IMG/VR virus record: IMGVR_UViG_3300042545_001167
Coordinates: 1-64,000 of that record
Direction: 5' to 3' (one strand)
From: a virus
Length of the DNA stretch: 64,000 nucleotides
Part shown: positions 43,081-51,095 of the stretch, one piece after another
Position numbering within the stretch: position 1 is the first letter of the stretch
Layout of the letters: the number at the start of each line of letters is the position of its first letter
Notes under the pieces: model-generated
Told to the model about the DNA's origin: nothing
Database searches by the model: none
Seen by the model: only the letters and a program-made list of their open reading frames with translations
Made by a program: the position numbers and the translations under genes

Positions 43081-43710
43081 TTAAGTATCGCCTTTAATAT
43101 TATACCATTCTTGTTCTTTCCAAGTCAACTGTTGTTTAAGTTTTTTGTCGAAAACCATAAGATACCGATGTTTACGACTCCTATCACGCCACTCACCATC
43201 AGCACCTTTGACACTACCTCGTGAATGTTTAGTTCCATCAGCATAGTAGAAATCTTTTTTAGCGTCAGTTAAACCGTAGTACTGAAAATTACAAGCTCTG
43301 TATATAATTCCAGAGTGGTGATTAGAGTCAGCGTAACTAAGAACAGCACGAACCGTGGCATCTTTTCTAAACCTCTTAATACATCTACTTACAAACCAAG
43401 ATGTGATATTATATTCTTCTTTCTGAACTTCTGGATGAATACAGAGACGGGAAAGTTCAAATAAACCTTCTTGCTCATCTCTCTTCAATCCAAAAGCACC
43501 TACGGCAATTTCTGGAACTGGGAGACCAGTAAAAATGCAAACACCAAGGCAGTTGCCAATCCTAAGGACATCTGTGAAACAATTGCGGTAAAGTCCATAA
43601 TTGAAACCTGATTTAAAATCTTTGGATTTGTCTTTTAGATAATGGTGAGTATAAAGTAAGTTTTTTACTTCATCCTTTCCAACTTTATCTATATAAAAAT
43701 CCGATTTCAT
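43081..43710 (-). CDS. Mom-like/GNAT-type acyltransferase, 209 aa
   Basis: The segment FELSRLCIHPEVQKEEYNIT, then VRAVLSYADSNHHSGIIYRA and CNFQYYGLT, follows the pattern of Mu Mom and related GNAT-fold acyltransferases, which modify adenine in DNA. The N-terminal YTHHYLKD and VAVGAFG-like strand (PEIAVGAFGLKRDEQEG) fit as well. The gene lies at the end of an early-promoter unit, as expected for a protein acting on DNA or host components before packaging. DNA modification is an inference; protein or RNA acylation is possible. Confidence 0.7.
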   Translation of the reverse strand: MKSDFYIDKVGKDEVKNLLYTHHYLKDKSKDFKSGFNYGLYRNCFTDVLRIGNCLGVCIFTGLPVPEIAVGAFGLKRDEQEGLFELSRLCIHPEVQKEEYNITSWFVSRCIKRFRKDATVRAVLSYADSNHHSGIIYRACNFQYYGLTDAKKDFYYADGTKHSRGSVKGADGEWRDRSRKHRYLMVFDKKLKQQLTWKEQEWYNIKGDT

Positions 43711-43720
43711 TTAAGTATTA

Positions 43721-43894
43721 TTACTCATTTTGTTTGCATTCTAACATATATTCTACAGTATTTGCTACATCATTCATAGCATCACGAAGAAATGGTTGTT
43801 GTCCTGATTCTTGTCTGCGAATAGGACGCGAACTGTCAGTAAGAGTCCAACGCCATTGTTTCATGGACTCGCAATACCAAAGATTAATGTTCAT
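43721..43894 (-). CDS. Small conserved cyanophage protein, 57 aa
   Basis: Beginning MNINLWYCESMKQWRWTLTD, it is Trp-rich with a helical second half (LRDAMNDVANTVEYMLECKQ). I recall similar short proteins beside tRNA genes of cyanophages. It occupies the gap between the tRNA-Thr gene and the Mom-like gene with no overlap of either, and its stop is 11 bases before the next ATG. Function unknown. Confidence 0.65.
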   Translation of the reverse strand: MNINLWYCESMKQWRWTLTDSSRPIRRQESGQQPFLRDAMNDVANTVEYMLECKQNE

Positions 43895-43916
43895 TTTGGA
43901 GTTATAAAGAACTCAA

Positions 43917-43988
43917 AGCCCCCGATCTGATTCGAACAGACGACCAACGGTTTACAAAACCGTTGCTCTACCACTGAGCTACAAGGGC
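43917..43988 (-). tRNA. tRNA-Thr (anticodon TGT)
   Basis: A full cloverleaf: acceptor GCCCTTG/CGGGGGC, D arm GCTC/GAGC, anticodon stem ACGGT/ACCGT with loop TTTGTAA, five-base variable loop and T arm GTCTG-TTCGAAT-CAGAT. The anticodon TGT reads ACA. The 3' CCA is not encoded. It probably compensates for the phage's A-ending codon use. Confidence 0.9.
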
Positions 43989-43990
43989 AT

Positions 43991-44260
43991 TTAATCAACA
44001 GGCAACATTTCTGGATTTTCCAGTTCAAGTTCAAACAACATTGGATGACACTCTTCATCAATCAAATAGAATGATGTTCTGTATAAATCCTCTGGTTCAA
44101 ATCTTCTTTCTGTATCTGCTAATTTGATTAGTTCCAGATCATAAATTGAGTCGTCTGGAAGTTCGTCAAAAGTAAAAGGAACTTGATTTATAAAGTACAT
44201 CAGAACAATTTGTGCTCCTTGATTATACCAACAATACCTGGCATCAATTCTGTACTTCAT
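43991..44260 (-). CDS. Small protein between tRNA genes, 89 aa
   Basis: The protein starts MKYRIDARYCWYNQGAQIVL and is acidic towards the end (FELELENPEMLPVD). There is no membrane segment or known motif. It lies between two tRNA genes on the same strand with no overlap, and a TAAATA motif precedes it (44282-44290). The coherent composition and tight placement support a real gene; I cannot assign a function. Confidence 0.65.
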   Translation of the reverse strand: MKYRIDARYCWYNQGAQIVLMYFINQVPFTFDELPDDSIYDLELIKLADTERRFEPEDLYRTSFYLIDEECHPMLFELELENPEMLPVD

Positions 44261-44309
44261 AGGAACTTTTCCTACTTTTGTTTATTTAGAGGAAGTTTAT
44301 ATCCTCTAA

Positions 44310-44382
44310 TACCCGTGGTCAGATTCGAACTGACGCTGGAACGATTTTAAGTCGTTTGTCTCTTCCGCTGGACTACACGGGC
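44310..44382 (-). tRNA. tRNA with anticodon TAA (Leu), short variable arm
   Basis: Acceptor GCCCGTG/CACGGGT (one G-T end pair), D arm GTC/GAC, anticodon stem AACGA/TCGTT with loop CTTAAAA, variable loop CCAGC and T arm GTCAG-TTCGAAT-CTGAC. Anticodon TAA reads UUA (Leu), and the loop is the same as in T4 tRNA-Leu. The variable loop has only 5 bases, although tRNA-Leu is normally class II with a long arm. CCA is not encoded. Confidence 0.8.
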
Positions 44383-44383
44383 A

Positions 44384-44406
44384 TAAAAAACTCAGAGAAG
44401 ACTGAG
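44384..44406 (-). terminator. Small intrinsic terminator overlapping a stop codon
   Basis: The stem CTCAG/CTGAG with loop TCTTCT is followed by six T residues, two bases before the 5' end of the TAA-anticodon tRNA. The stop codon of the 59-residue gene lies in the stem. The tRNA behind it would need read-through or RNA processing. Confidence 0.65.
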
Positions 44407-44571
44407 TTGATTGCTACATTCTACCATATAAGTAGCAGGATGTAAACGGCAGTATTCATTAAAGGTAATCTTCATTTCTTTATTTGTAAGATTACAGTTT
44501 TCTGCTGCCTTTGGAATGTTCCACTTTGCTGTGAAAAGCATTTCCATTGATTCTCTTGTTTCTGGACGCAT
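44392..44571 (-). CDS. Small conserved cyanophage protein, 59 aa
   Basis: The protein MRPETRESMEMLFTAKWNIP continues with KAAENCNLTNKEMKITFNEY, a short helix-turn-helix-like layout (two helices around NLTNKEM). I recall near-identical small proteins in T4-like cyanophages. It ends inside a terminator stem and lies downstream of a near-consensus early promoter. DNA binding is conceivable from the helical pattern but not shown. Confidence 0.7.
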   Translation of the reverse strand: MRPETRESMEMLFTAKWNIPKAAENCNLTNKEMKITFNEYCRLHPATYMVECSNQLSLL

Positions 44572-44630
44572 TTTAAAAAAAGTATCGTGTGAGAATTTTT
44601 ACCGGGTTTTTTTACCCCCAAAAATGAAAC

Positions 44631-44813
44631 TTAAAGTGGATTTGCGTATGAGAGAGTACTTTCATCAAGTGTTGAACGAACAAATTCTAGCACATTCATA
44701 AACTCATCAACAGTATCACAGGACACTTGCTTTTCTGTCCCTTCACTAGAATAAAGATACACGGTACGCTTAATAGGGTCTACGACACAGCGGGTCAGGT
44801 ACTCGCCTTGCAT
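44631..44813 (-). CDS. Small early protein, 60 aa
   Basis: It begins MQGEYLTRCVVDPIKRTVYL and continues with a strand-rich half and a helical half (VDEFMNVLEFVRSTLDES). It is the first gene behind a near-perfect sigma70 promoter, so it is probably made early by the host RNA polymerase. No motif is recognised. I recall similar sequences in cyanophages, annotated as hypothetical. Confidence 0.7.
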   Translation of the reverse strand: MQGEYLTRCVVDPIKRTVYLYSSEGTEKQVSCDTVDEFMNVLEFVRSTLDESTLSYANPL

Positions 44814-44839
44814 TCGGTTCGTTTCGTGATTACCTAGGT

Positions 44840-44869
44840 ATCATAGCAGGTCCTGGAGAGGCGTGTCAA
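44840..44869 (-). promoter_or_regulatory. Near-consensus sigma70 early promoter
   Basis: On the minus strand TTGACA, an 18-base spacer and TATGAT are followed about 26 bases later by the ATG at 44813. It would drive the small-gene/tRNA/Mom-like unit. The -35 box overlaps the TGA stop of the structural gene 44866..45609, so early and late units abut without a gap. Confidence 0.85.
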
Positions 44870-45609
44870 GCCCTTATACCATTAATCACATATTGAGAAT
44901 TGTCACCAGGATAATCGGCAGGACTTGTTCCTTGATATTCTGAAATATTCTTATCAACATCCTTTCTTTCTCCATAGACAACATAAGAACAATTAACAGC
45001 ACCACCTGCATTATTTTTTACAATAATCTTGGTCCCCCACTCAATTTTTTCCACGAAGAGTTCTTGATAGCACCCAATAGGGGTTAGAGTTACGCCCACA
45101 GTTTCAATATCAACCAAATCTTTCCAATAATCTGGAAGTTCTATAACATTTCCATTAGAAAGTTTTCCCCTAAAATAAACTTCTGCCTCTGGACCTTCTA
45201 CGCAGATATATCTGAGTCTATATCCTTCCTTTGAGGGATGAGAAATATCAAAAGACTTTTTGCTATTTACATCACTAACTAAACTTGACCAAGCAGCACC
45301 TGCAAATGAAGGGGCAGATATTGTTCCAGTGGCAGTAATATTGCCATTAAAATTAGTTTGTGTTGCATTAAAATTGAAAACAGGAATGTTCCCATAACTT
45401 GCTTCAAGCGTTACATTAGCAGTGCTTGTTCCTGCAAGATGCATATACACATAATCATTCGGAGAAGATAATGTGTTTACAAGAATCATTCCAACATCGT
45501 CTGGAAAAGTTAAGTCAGTAAATTGTAAAGAAAAATCATCATTATCTCTATATTCAAAATCAAATCCTGGTCCCGTAAAGGAACCTGATTTTTGGAATGT
45601 AATTGCCAT
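44866..45609 (-). CDS. Virion structural protein, paralog pair member 1, 247 aa
   Basis: N-terminal beta-rich half (SFTGPGFDFEYRDNDDFSLQ) and a C-terminal domain (about 120-225) with DISHPSKEGYRLRYICVEGP, IELPDYWKDLVD and VTLTPIGCYQ. The same C-terminal domain is found in the next protein upstream and, as I recall, in phage and bacterial fibre-like proteins. The ATG overlaps the preceding stop as TAATG. It is probably a baseplate or tail-fibre component. Confidence 0.75.
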   Translation of the reverse strand: MAITFQKSGSFTGPGFDFEYRDNDDFSLQFTDLTFPDDVGMILVNTLSSPNDYVYMHLAGTSTANVTLEASYGNIPVFNFNATQTNFNGNITATGTISAPSFAGAAWSSLVSDVNSKKSFDISHPSKEGYRLRYICVEGPEAEVYFRGKLSNGNVIELPDYWKDLVDIETVGVTLTPIGCYQELFVEKIEWGTKIIVKNNAGGAVNCSYVVYGERKDVDKNISEYQGTSPADYPGDNSQYVINGIRA

Positions 45610-46268
45610 TATTCTTGAACCTCTACTTCTAATCTAGGAATATCTTTTCTTGTAGCAAAAATATGATAAAAACAATGAATTGGCATACCAGGTTTTGCTT
45701 GCAAGTATACCTTACTCTCATCGATTCTTTTTACAATAACGTCTTGATGAGAACCAATCGGAGTTAATGAAACCGTAATTGTAGTTTCATCCACCAAATC
45801 TTTCCAATAACGAGGAAGTTCAATATAATCTCTATTTAAAACTTTTCCTCGAACATAAACACCATTCTCTGGTCCTTCCAAACATCCATAAATTAATTTC
45901 TTTCCTTGTTCTGAAGGGTGATCAATTAAGAAATGTTTGTCTGGACAATAAAAGTGTTTGCAATAAATTGTTTCTGCTTCTATGTATTTTGATTTCAATA
46001 AAACATCAACGCGAACAAAATTTTGAAACCTTGAATAAAGTCTTGCCCATAAAGAATATAGTGGAGACTTAGATTCAGAATTAAAAGTTTGACCAACCAT
46101 TAAAGTTGCATCAACTTTTCCAAATTGCTGAGCTGCACCAACCTGCATTGGTCCTTCAACAAATGCAGAACCATTAATTTTAGAGGGACCAACTCCAAGT
46201 GAAGGAGGTAATCCTGCACCTACCATTAATTGACCGCCAACTGCAACATCGTCTTGACAAGATGACAT
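45609..46268 (-). CDS. Virion structural protein, paralog pair member 2, 219 aa
   Basis: The C-terminal domain (about 115-215; FLIDHPSEQGKKLIYGCLEG, IELPRYWKDLVD, VSLTPIGSHQ) is homologous to that of the 247-residue protein, while the N-terminus (VGGQLMVGAGLPPSLGVGPS) is different, with a repeated VG-type strand pattern. It lies in the baseplate region between the spike-like gene and its paralog, which suggests two variants of one attachment module. Confidence 0.75.
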   Translation of the reverse strand: MSSCQDDVAVGGQLMVGAGLPPSLGVGPSKINGSAFVEGPMQVGAAQQFGKVDATLMVGQTFNSESKSPLYSLWARLYSRFQNFVRVDVLLKSKYIEAETIYCKHFYCPDKHFLIDHPSEQGKKLIYGCLEGPENGVYVRGKVLNRDYIELPRYWKDLVDETTITVSLTPIGSHQDVIVKRIDESKVYLQAKPGMPIHCFYHIFATRKDIPRLEVEVQE

Positions 46269-46279
46269 TTATTTTCTCC

Positions 46280-46906
46280 TTAAAAAATTTCTTGACTTAC
46301 TTGGAATCTTCTTCCACCAACTTTAGAATCTTTTACTGCACAAGCGTCAGTAACTCCTCTAATTATTGAACCGTACATACTTAAGCAACTATTTGCTGCA
46401 ACTTCAACCTTTCCACTAGATGCTATTTTACAGAAACTTGAGGCATTTATCAAGACCTTTTTGGCGTCCATTTCAATAGAACCGCCTTTTGCATTCATAC
46501 GAATATTTCCTTTACTTCCACCCTCCCCAATTGCAACTAATTCAATATCAGTACCCTGAAGTCTCAGTTTTCCATTACTAGCAATGATACAAACATTACC
46601 ATTCACAGCATTTATAAACAGAGTATCTTCTGCTTCATTCTTATCAAGACCACATTGAATTTGAAAATTACCAGGAGATGTTATTGAGGTACATCCTTTT
46701 CTTGGGCCATCTTTATCTAAAGTGATTTGATGACGACCATCAGATGCTTGAAGTTGTACGTCAGCAGTCACATCCCCTTGTTTCGAAACATGACCAAAGT
46801 TAATTGAACCATGGTCATTTCCATAACTAATTTCAGTATAATTTTGTTTTGATGTAGTGTTATTTACTCTCGTATTATTTGGTTTACTATTTGGAGGAAT
46901 TGCCAT
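46280..46906 (-). CDS. Spike-like beta-helix virion protein (gp5 C-terminal-like), 208 aa
   Basis: After a polar N-terminus, residues about 85-185 are short regular strands (LFINAVNGNVCIIASNGKLR, GGSIEMDAKKVLINASS, GKVEVAANSCLSMYG) typical of the triple-stranded beta-helix needle of T4 gp5 and VgrG. T4 carries this needle as the C-terminal part of gp5; here gp5 at 51096 lacks it. This protein could therefore be the separate needle. That is inference from fold and neighbourhood. A TTAAATAG late-type motif precedes it. Confidence 0.65.
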   Translation of the reverse strand: MAIPPNSKPNNTRVNNTTSKQNYTEISYGNDHGSINFGHVSKQGDVTADVQLQASDGRHQITLDKDGPRKGCTSITSPGNFQIQCGLDKNEAEDTLFINAVNGNVCIIASNGKLRLQGTDIELVAIGEGGSKGNIRMNAKGGSIEMDAKKVLINASSFCKIASSGKVEVAANSCLSMYGSIIRGVTDACAVKDSKVGGRRFQVSQEIF

Positions 46907-46943
46907 CAGAAATGTGAATTCAATGTAGTACTATTTAATAGAG

Positions 46944-49900
46944 TTAAATTAGATTCTCTGGAGTTCCTGGAATATTGAGACGTGGATCATTACTTGTAAC
47001 ATCCGTACCAGATCTTTCAATTGCACTTGCAGGAGTAGTTACCTTAGTAGTAATACTCTCCTGAAGAGTATTATAGACACGAATTGGTGTACCAATTGTC
47101 TTATAGTATCCCGCATACTTAACACCTCCATCATAATATACTGCACCATAATATGCACGACCATCGACATATCCAGTTTGCTTGAGACCAACCAAATCAG
47201 TAACTTGAATAATATTATTTGGAGATATTGCCGGATCTAAAGGATCTCTTATTACTTCAAAGACTGGTGTAAACTTTGCATTTACTCCGGTTTCTGATGG
47301 AAGAGTGATTCTTGGGTAACTTGTAAAAGGTGTGCCAGAATCATCAACAGTCACTGTATTAATAACACCAAAGGCATTGCAGGTATAACTCAATTTTGCA
47401 CCATTATCTGGTGTAATTTTAAGTTGATCGCCACCACAATTATAATTGATTCCACCATTATCAACAAGTACTTCTTTCAATTTAACAATAACTGGATATC
47501 CAATTGTAGGATCTTGTGGTGCAAGATATCCGTTACCAGGTTCATCTATAATAATTTTTTCTACTACGCCCTTACCACTAATTTTCTTTGGACAGGGTGG
47601 AGAAATTAAAACCGCAGAAACTCCAATCGGATTTTCTGTCCAAGATTTTGATGAACTATCTCTTACAGATATATCCTTTTCAATAACCAAGGAAGTTCCT
47701 GTTGGATTATTTGAAAACTTATTGGTTCTATCTTTGATATTCGTCAGTTCAATTACAATATCATATGTTCCTGCAGTTATATTTGTTTGAATTGTTGCAG
47801 GATCTCCATAAAAATCTGTGGTCTTTTGAACTTGTTTATCACCAATTTTAAGAACACCAATATTATCTGCCTGAAATCTAACTCTGTAATCCCCATCTTC
47901 AGGAAATTTTACGTTTTTCCAAGTTAAAGTAAACGTTCCATTTATTCTTTCGTCAGGTTCGGATATACTCTTAAATACTTTTGGAGAGACTGAATACTTA
48001 TTCATAAAGTCTCCCCAGCCCTTACCTGTTGAACCACCTGTGGTTTGAATGTGATGAAAAATTTCTGGACCCTGATATATTACACCATCCTTTGATGTAC
48101 CAGAAGAAACAGAACTTGACGTAACTGAATTTTTTGCAGTTTGTTCTATTTTAGAAATTTCAAGTTTGATATTTTCATCAGTTCCAGCAGCATCAAATAG
48201 AGATAACTTATTATTGAAAACTTTTGGAGTTCCTGCACCAACTGTAGCACCTAATATTTGTATTGGTCCATAAATTTTACCTCCAGTAAATTTACCAGAC
48301 TTTTTAATGGTCTCTTCTTTTGGGATACTAAAATATGCAATAGAATCTCTTTGAGATATACCAGTTCTAGTAAACATTAACTTACCACCGTCTGAAGGAA
48401 TAATAACTTCCTTCGCAGCAAGACCAGCGATGTAAGGTGCGTCATTGACATCCATCACAAAAGAAATTTCGCCAGATCCAAATCCAGATACATCCAAATA
48501 ATAATCTTTTCCTTTCTGAATAAACTTTGCCTTTATATTAGAAGATGTAGATGCCAGAGGAGATTGCCAGTCAAGAGTACTAAAGATTTTTTGATTTATT
48601 GTTGAGAAAGATTCGGAAGAATAATTTTCAACCTCAACTTTTATCGTATGATTACCTTCTTCCAATAAAACTTTTTCCGAACCACTAGTTTTCCCAACTC
48701 TTCTTGATAGATCCAGAACTAAATTTCCATCAACATAAATTTTTGCAATATCATCAACCTCTCCACGAACCTTATAATATCCTCTAAAAGGAGCATTGAC
48801 ATTCCAAGAATTTGAATAAGATATTCCACCACTATCACTTCCAGGAGTGTCTAATGGTTTTACTGGAGATAGTGCATATCTATTCAAAAATTTAGACCAT
48901 TTGGGAAAACGAACTGGATACCAATTTTCCTTTGCACTTGGAAATCTTGTAGACCAAATAGGATTTGGTGGACATCTACCTTCTTGTACAGGAGGTTTTT
49001 CTTGAGGAACAGGTTGTGGTGGAGCATCAATTGTTACTGAAATGCCCATTGGATTTTGATTCCAAGATTTTGATGATACAACTGTACCTGTAGCAATATT
49101 TGAAACTGTAGATTTTTGTGGTTCTACGTTATCAATTTCAAACTTAATATTTGCATCATCTCCTTCAGCATCTCTGAGTTCAAGTTTTTTTGAACCAGAT
49201 AGTTTTGGAGGAAGACCTGTTGGATTTTGGTTGATTATTTCAATAGGACCATAAGTTTTACCTCCAGCAAATTTACCAGACTTTTTAATGGTCTCTTCTT
49301 TTTCATATGCATTTGGAAAATATTGTCCGTTGATACTTACAGTTGACTTTCTTTTTAATGAAATAGTACCACTTTCAGAAGGAACTCTAATTTCTGATGC
49401 TGCTATTCCTGCAATATAGTAGGCATCATTCACATCCATTTTAAATGTTATATTTACTACACCTGTTCCACCAACTTGAATATAATATTGACCTTTCTTC
49501 TCAATAATTTTTGCTTCTGGTAGTACATAATCTTTAGGATTCTGAGTAGTAATTGATGCAACACTTGCGGTAGATGCTGACGTATTAATTGAAGTTGTGG
49601 TTGCATTTCCTTTCACATTTGTAATAAGAAACTTGATATTTTCATCAGTTCCAGCAGCATCATATAAAGCAATTTTGTTGCTATTTACAGTTGGTTTTGC
49701 AACTCCAATAGTTGCTCCTAATATTTGTATTGGACCATAAGATTGACCTCCAGTAACATTAATAGTCTTCTTAATGTTTTCTACTTTAGGTGTGCCAGTT
49801 GCCCTTGTAAATTTTACTTTGCCCTTATCCGAAGGAATAATAATTTCTCTCGCAGCAAGTCCTGCAATATAAGATGAATCATCAATTTCCATTAATAAAT

Positions 49901-51047
49901 CTACTTCACCAGTGCCACTTCCAGTAACATCGAGATAAAAATCATTTCCTCTCTTTGCAAATTTAGCATTTATTTTAGAAGTGACTGAAGTTGTTGTTGA
50001 AGTATTTGTTGTTATTGGAATATTCAATAAGTCAATTCTAATAAGATAAACACCAGATTTTAATGTTTTTTGAATTGGCTGCACCGAATCATTAAATCCT
50101 TTTAAATCGGAGATTAAATCACCATCAATATACAGTTTTGCAAGATTATCACATAGTCCTCTAAAAACATATTCGCCATCATACGGAAAATTTTCTTCCC
50201 ATTCAAATGTAAATATTCTTCCTGCAAAATCACTACCAGCAACATTTGAAGGAGCAACTGGAGAAATTGCATAAGAATTCATAAAGTCATTCCAAGTAGG
50301 AAATGTCACCTCATAAGAAGAAAAATCTTTGCCTAAAGAACTAATTCTTACTGGTAGTTTTTTTCTTGTTGTCCAAAAAGGATTTTTATATTTTGTAAGT
50401 GACTCTTGATACTTTTCAATCTCATTTTGAATGGGATCTTTTGCCGTGCTTGTGTATGAATCTGGGTCCCAATCACCTAAATTTTCTCCATTGGGTCCGT
50501 ATTTTATACCATATCCAACATCAGTATCCTCACATAATTCATATTCTTCAAAGTCTTCTTCTCCCTCAAAGGTTTCATATTCTTCTACAGTTTCGCCAAG
50601 AATTGCTCTTAATACTGAACCAGTTCCATATTGACATTCATCTTTTGCTTGAGTAATTGGAGGGAACTGATATCCAAATCCACCGCTTACCAAATCTACT
50701 GCAAGAATCGCACCATCTTCTCCTACAACTGGATTTCCTACAGCACCTACTCCACCGCCACCAAAAATTTGAATCTTTGGTGGACCGCATTCTTTTATTT
50801 CTTGATATCCACCACAAGTGCTTGTTGTAGATACAATGTCATTTGTAGTTAATAAATTAACTTCATTAATAGTTAAGTACTTAATATTATTGCTACCATC
50901 CCTAAAAACAAATACTGTTCCAGGATTTTTGTACGCATAATCATTTGCTTGACAGACTGTAATGCCATCAACAAACCCAAGAGATGGATCAACATATCCA
51001 ACTCTAATAGAATCTATACTAATTGGTGTATTAAAACTATTTGGCAT
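46944..51047 (-). CDS. Large modular baseplate-region protein with PA14-like units, 1367 aa
   Basis: The N-terminus (SIRVGYVDPSLGFVDGITVC, FVFRDGSNNIKYLTINEVN) is one I recall from large cyanophage virion proteins encoded beside gp5. Three PA14-like units follow, each with a Trp/Phe-rich start and a DGEYVFRGLCDNLAKLYIDG-type core (compare RGYYKVRGEVDDIAKIYVDG and DGDYRVRFQADNIGVLKIGD). They are interleaved with three copies of a roughly 130-residue module (IAGLAAREIIIPSD, GPIQILGATIG, LYDAAGTDENIKF). PA14 domains usually bind sugars. The role in the tail is unknown; host-glycan contact is plausible. Confidence 0.75.
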   Translation of the reverse strand: MPNSFNTPISIDSIRVGYVDPSLGFVDGITVCQANDYAYKNPGTVFVFRDGSNNIKYLTINEVNLLTTNDIVSTTSTCGGYQEIKECGPPKIQIFGGGGVGAVGNPVVGEDGAILAVDLVSGGFGYQFPPITQAKDECQYGTGSVLRAILGETVEEYETFEGEEDFEEYELCEDTDVGYGIKYGPNGENLGDWDPDSYTSTAKDPIQNEIEKYQESLTKYKNPFWTTRKKLPVRISSLGKDFSSYEVTFPTWNDFMNSYAISPVAPSNVAGSDFAGRIFTFEWEENFPYDGEYVFRGLCDNLAKLYIDGDLISDLKGFNDSVQPIQKTLKSGVYLIRIDLLNIPITTNTSTTTSVTSKINAKFAKRGNDFYLDVTGSGTGEVDLLMEIDDSSYIAGLAAREIIIPSDKGKVKFTRATGTPKVENIKKTINVTGGQSYGPIQILGATIGVAKPTVNSNKIALYDAAGTDENIKFLITNVKGNATTTSINTSASTASVASITTQNPKDYVLPEAKIIEKKGQYYIQVGGTGVVNITFKMDVNDAYYIAGIAASEIRVPSESGTISLKRKSTVSINGQYFPNAYEKEETIKKSGKFAGGKTYGPIEIINQNPTGLPPKLSGSKKLELRDAEGDDANIKFEIDNVEPQKSTVSNIATGTVVSSKSWNQNPMGISVTIDAPPQPVPQEKPPVQEGRCPPNPIWSTRFPSAKENWYPVRFPKWSKFLNRYALSPVKPLDTPGSDSGGISYSNSWNVNAPFRGYYKVRGEVDDIAKIYVDGNLVLDLSRRVGKTSGSEKVLLEEGNHTIKVEVENYSSESFSTINQKIFSTLDWQSPLASTSSNIKAKFIQKGKDYYLDVSGFGSGEISFVMDVNDAPYIAGLAAKEVIIPSDGGKLMFTRTGISQRDSIAYFSIPKEETIKKSGKFTGGKIYGPIQILGATVGAGTPKVFNNKLSLFDAAGTDENIKLEISKIEQTAKNSVTSSSVSSGTSKDGVIYQGPEIFHHIQTTGGSTGKGWGDFMNKYSVSPKVFKSISEPDERINGTFTLTWKNVKFPEDGDYRVRFQADNIGVLKIGDKQVQKTTDFYGDPATIQTNITAGTYDIVIELTNIKDRTNKFSNNPTGTSLVIEKDISVRDSSSKSWTENPIGVSAVLISPPCPKKISGKGVVEKIIIDEPGNGYLAPQDPTIGYPVIVKLKEVLVDNGGINYNCGGDQLKITPDNGAKLSYTCNAFGVINTVTVDDSGTPFTSYPRITLPSETGVNAKFTPVFEVIRDPLDPAISPNNIIQVTDLVGLKQTGYVDGRAYYGAVYYDGGVKYAGYYKTIGTPIRVYNTLQESITTKVTTPASAIERSGTDVTSNDPRLNIPGTPENLI

Positions 51048-51085
51048 TTTTAGTAGTATTATATTTCAAAGTCTTTCCATTAACC

Positions 51086-51094
51086 TTATTTATC
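51086..51094 (-). promoter_or_regulatory. T4-like late promoter GATAAATAA
   Basis: A late box 38 bases before the ATG at 51047, located in the gap after gene 5. Confidence 0.7.
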
Positions 51095-51095
51095 A

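Noticed and set aside
42943-43224. Plus-strand 93-codon frame across the terminator and promoter region
   Set aside because: It crosses the terminator and the antisense ends of two real genes; no promoter or ribosome site supports it.
44584-44624. GGGT/ACCC hairpin with A/T-rich loop as a terminator
   Set aside because: The stem is only four base pairs and the strong T-run lies far from it; too weak to call.
44516-44701. Plus-strand 61-codon frame opposite the small early genes
   Set aside because: It overlaps two better minus-strand frames and has no start signal.
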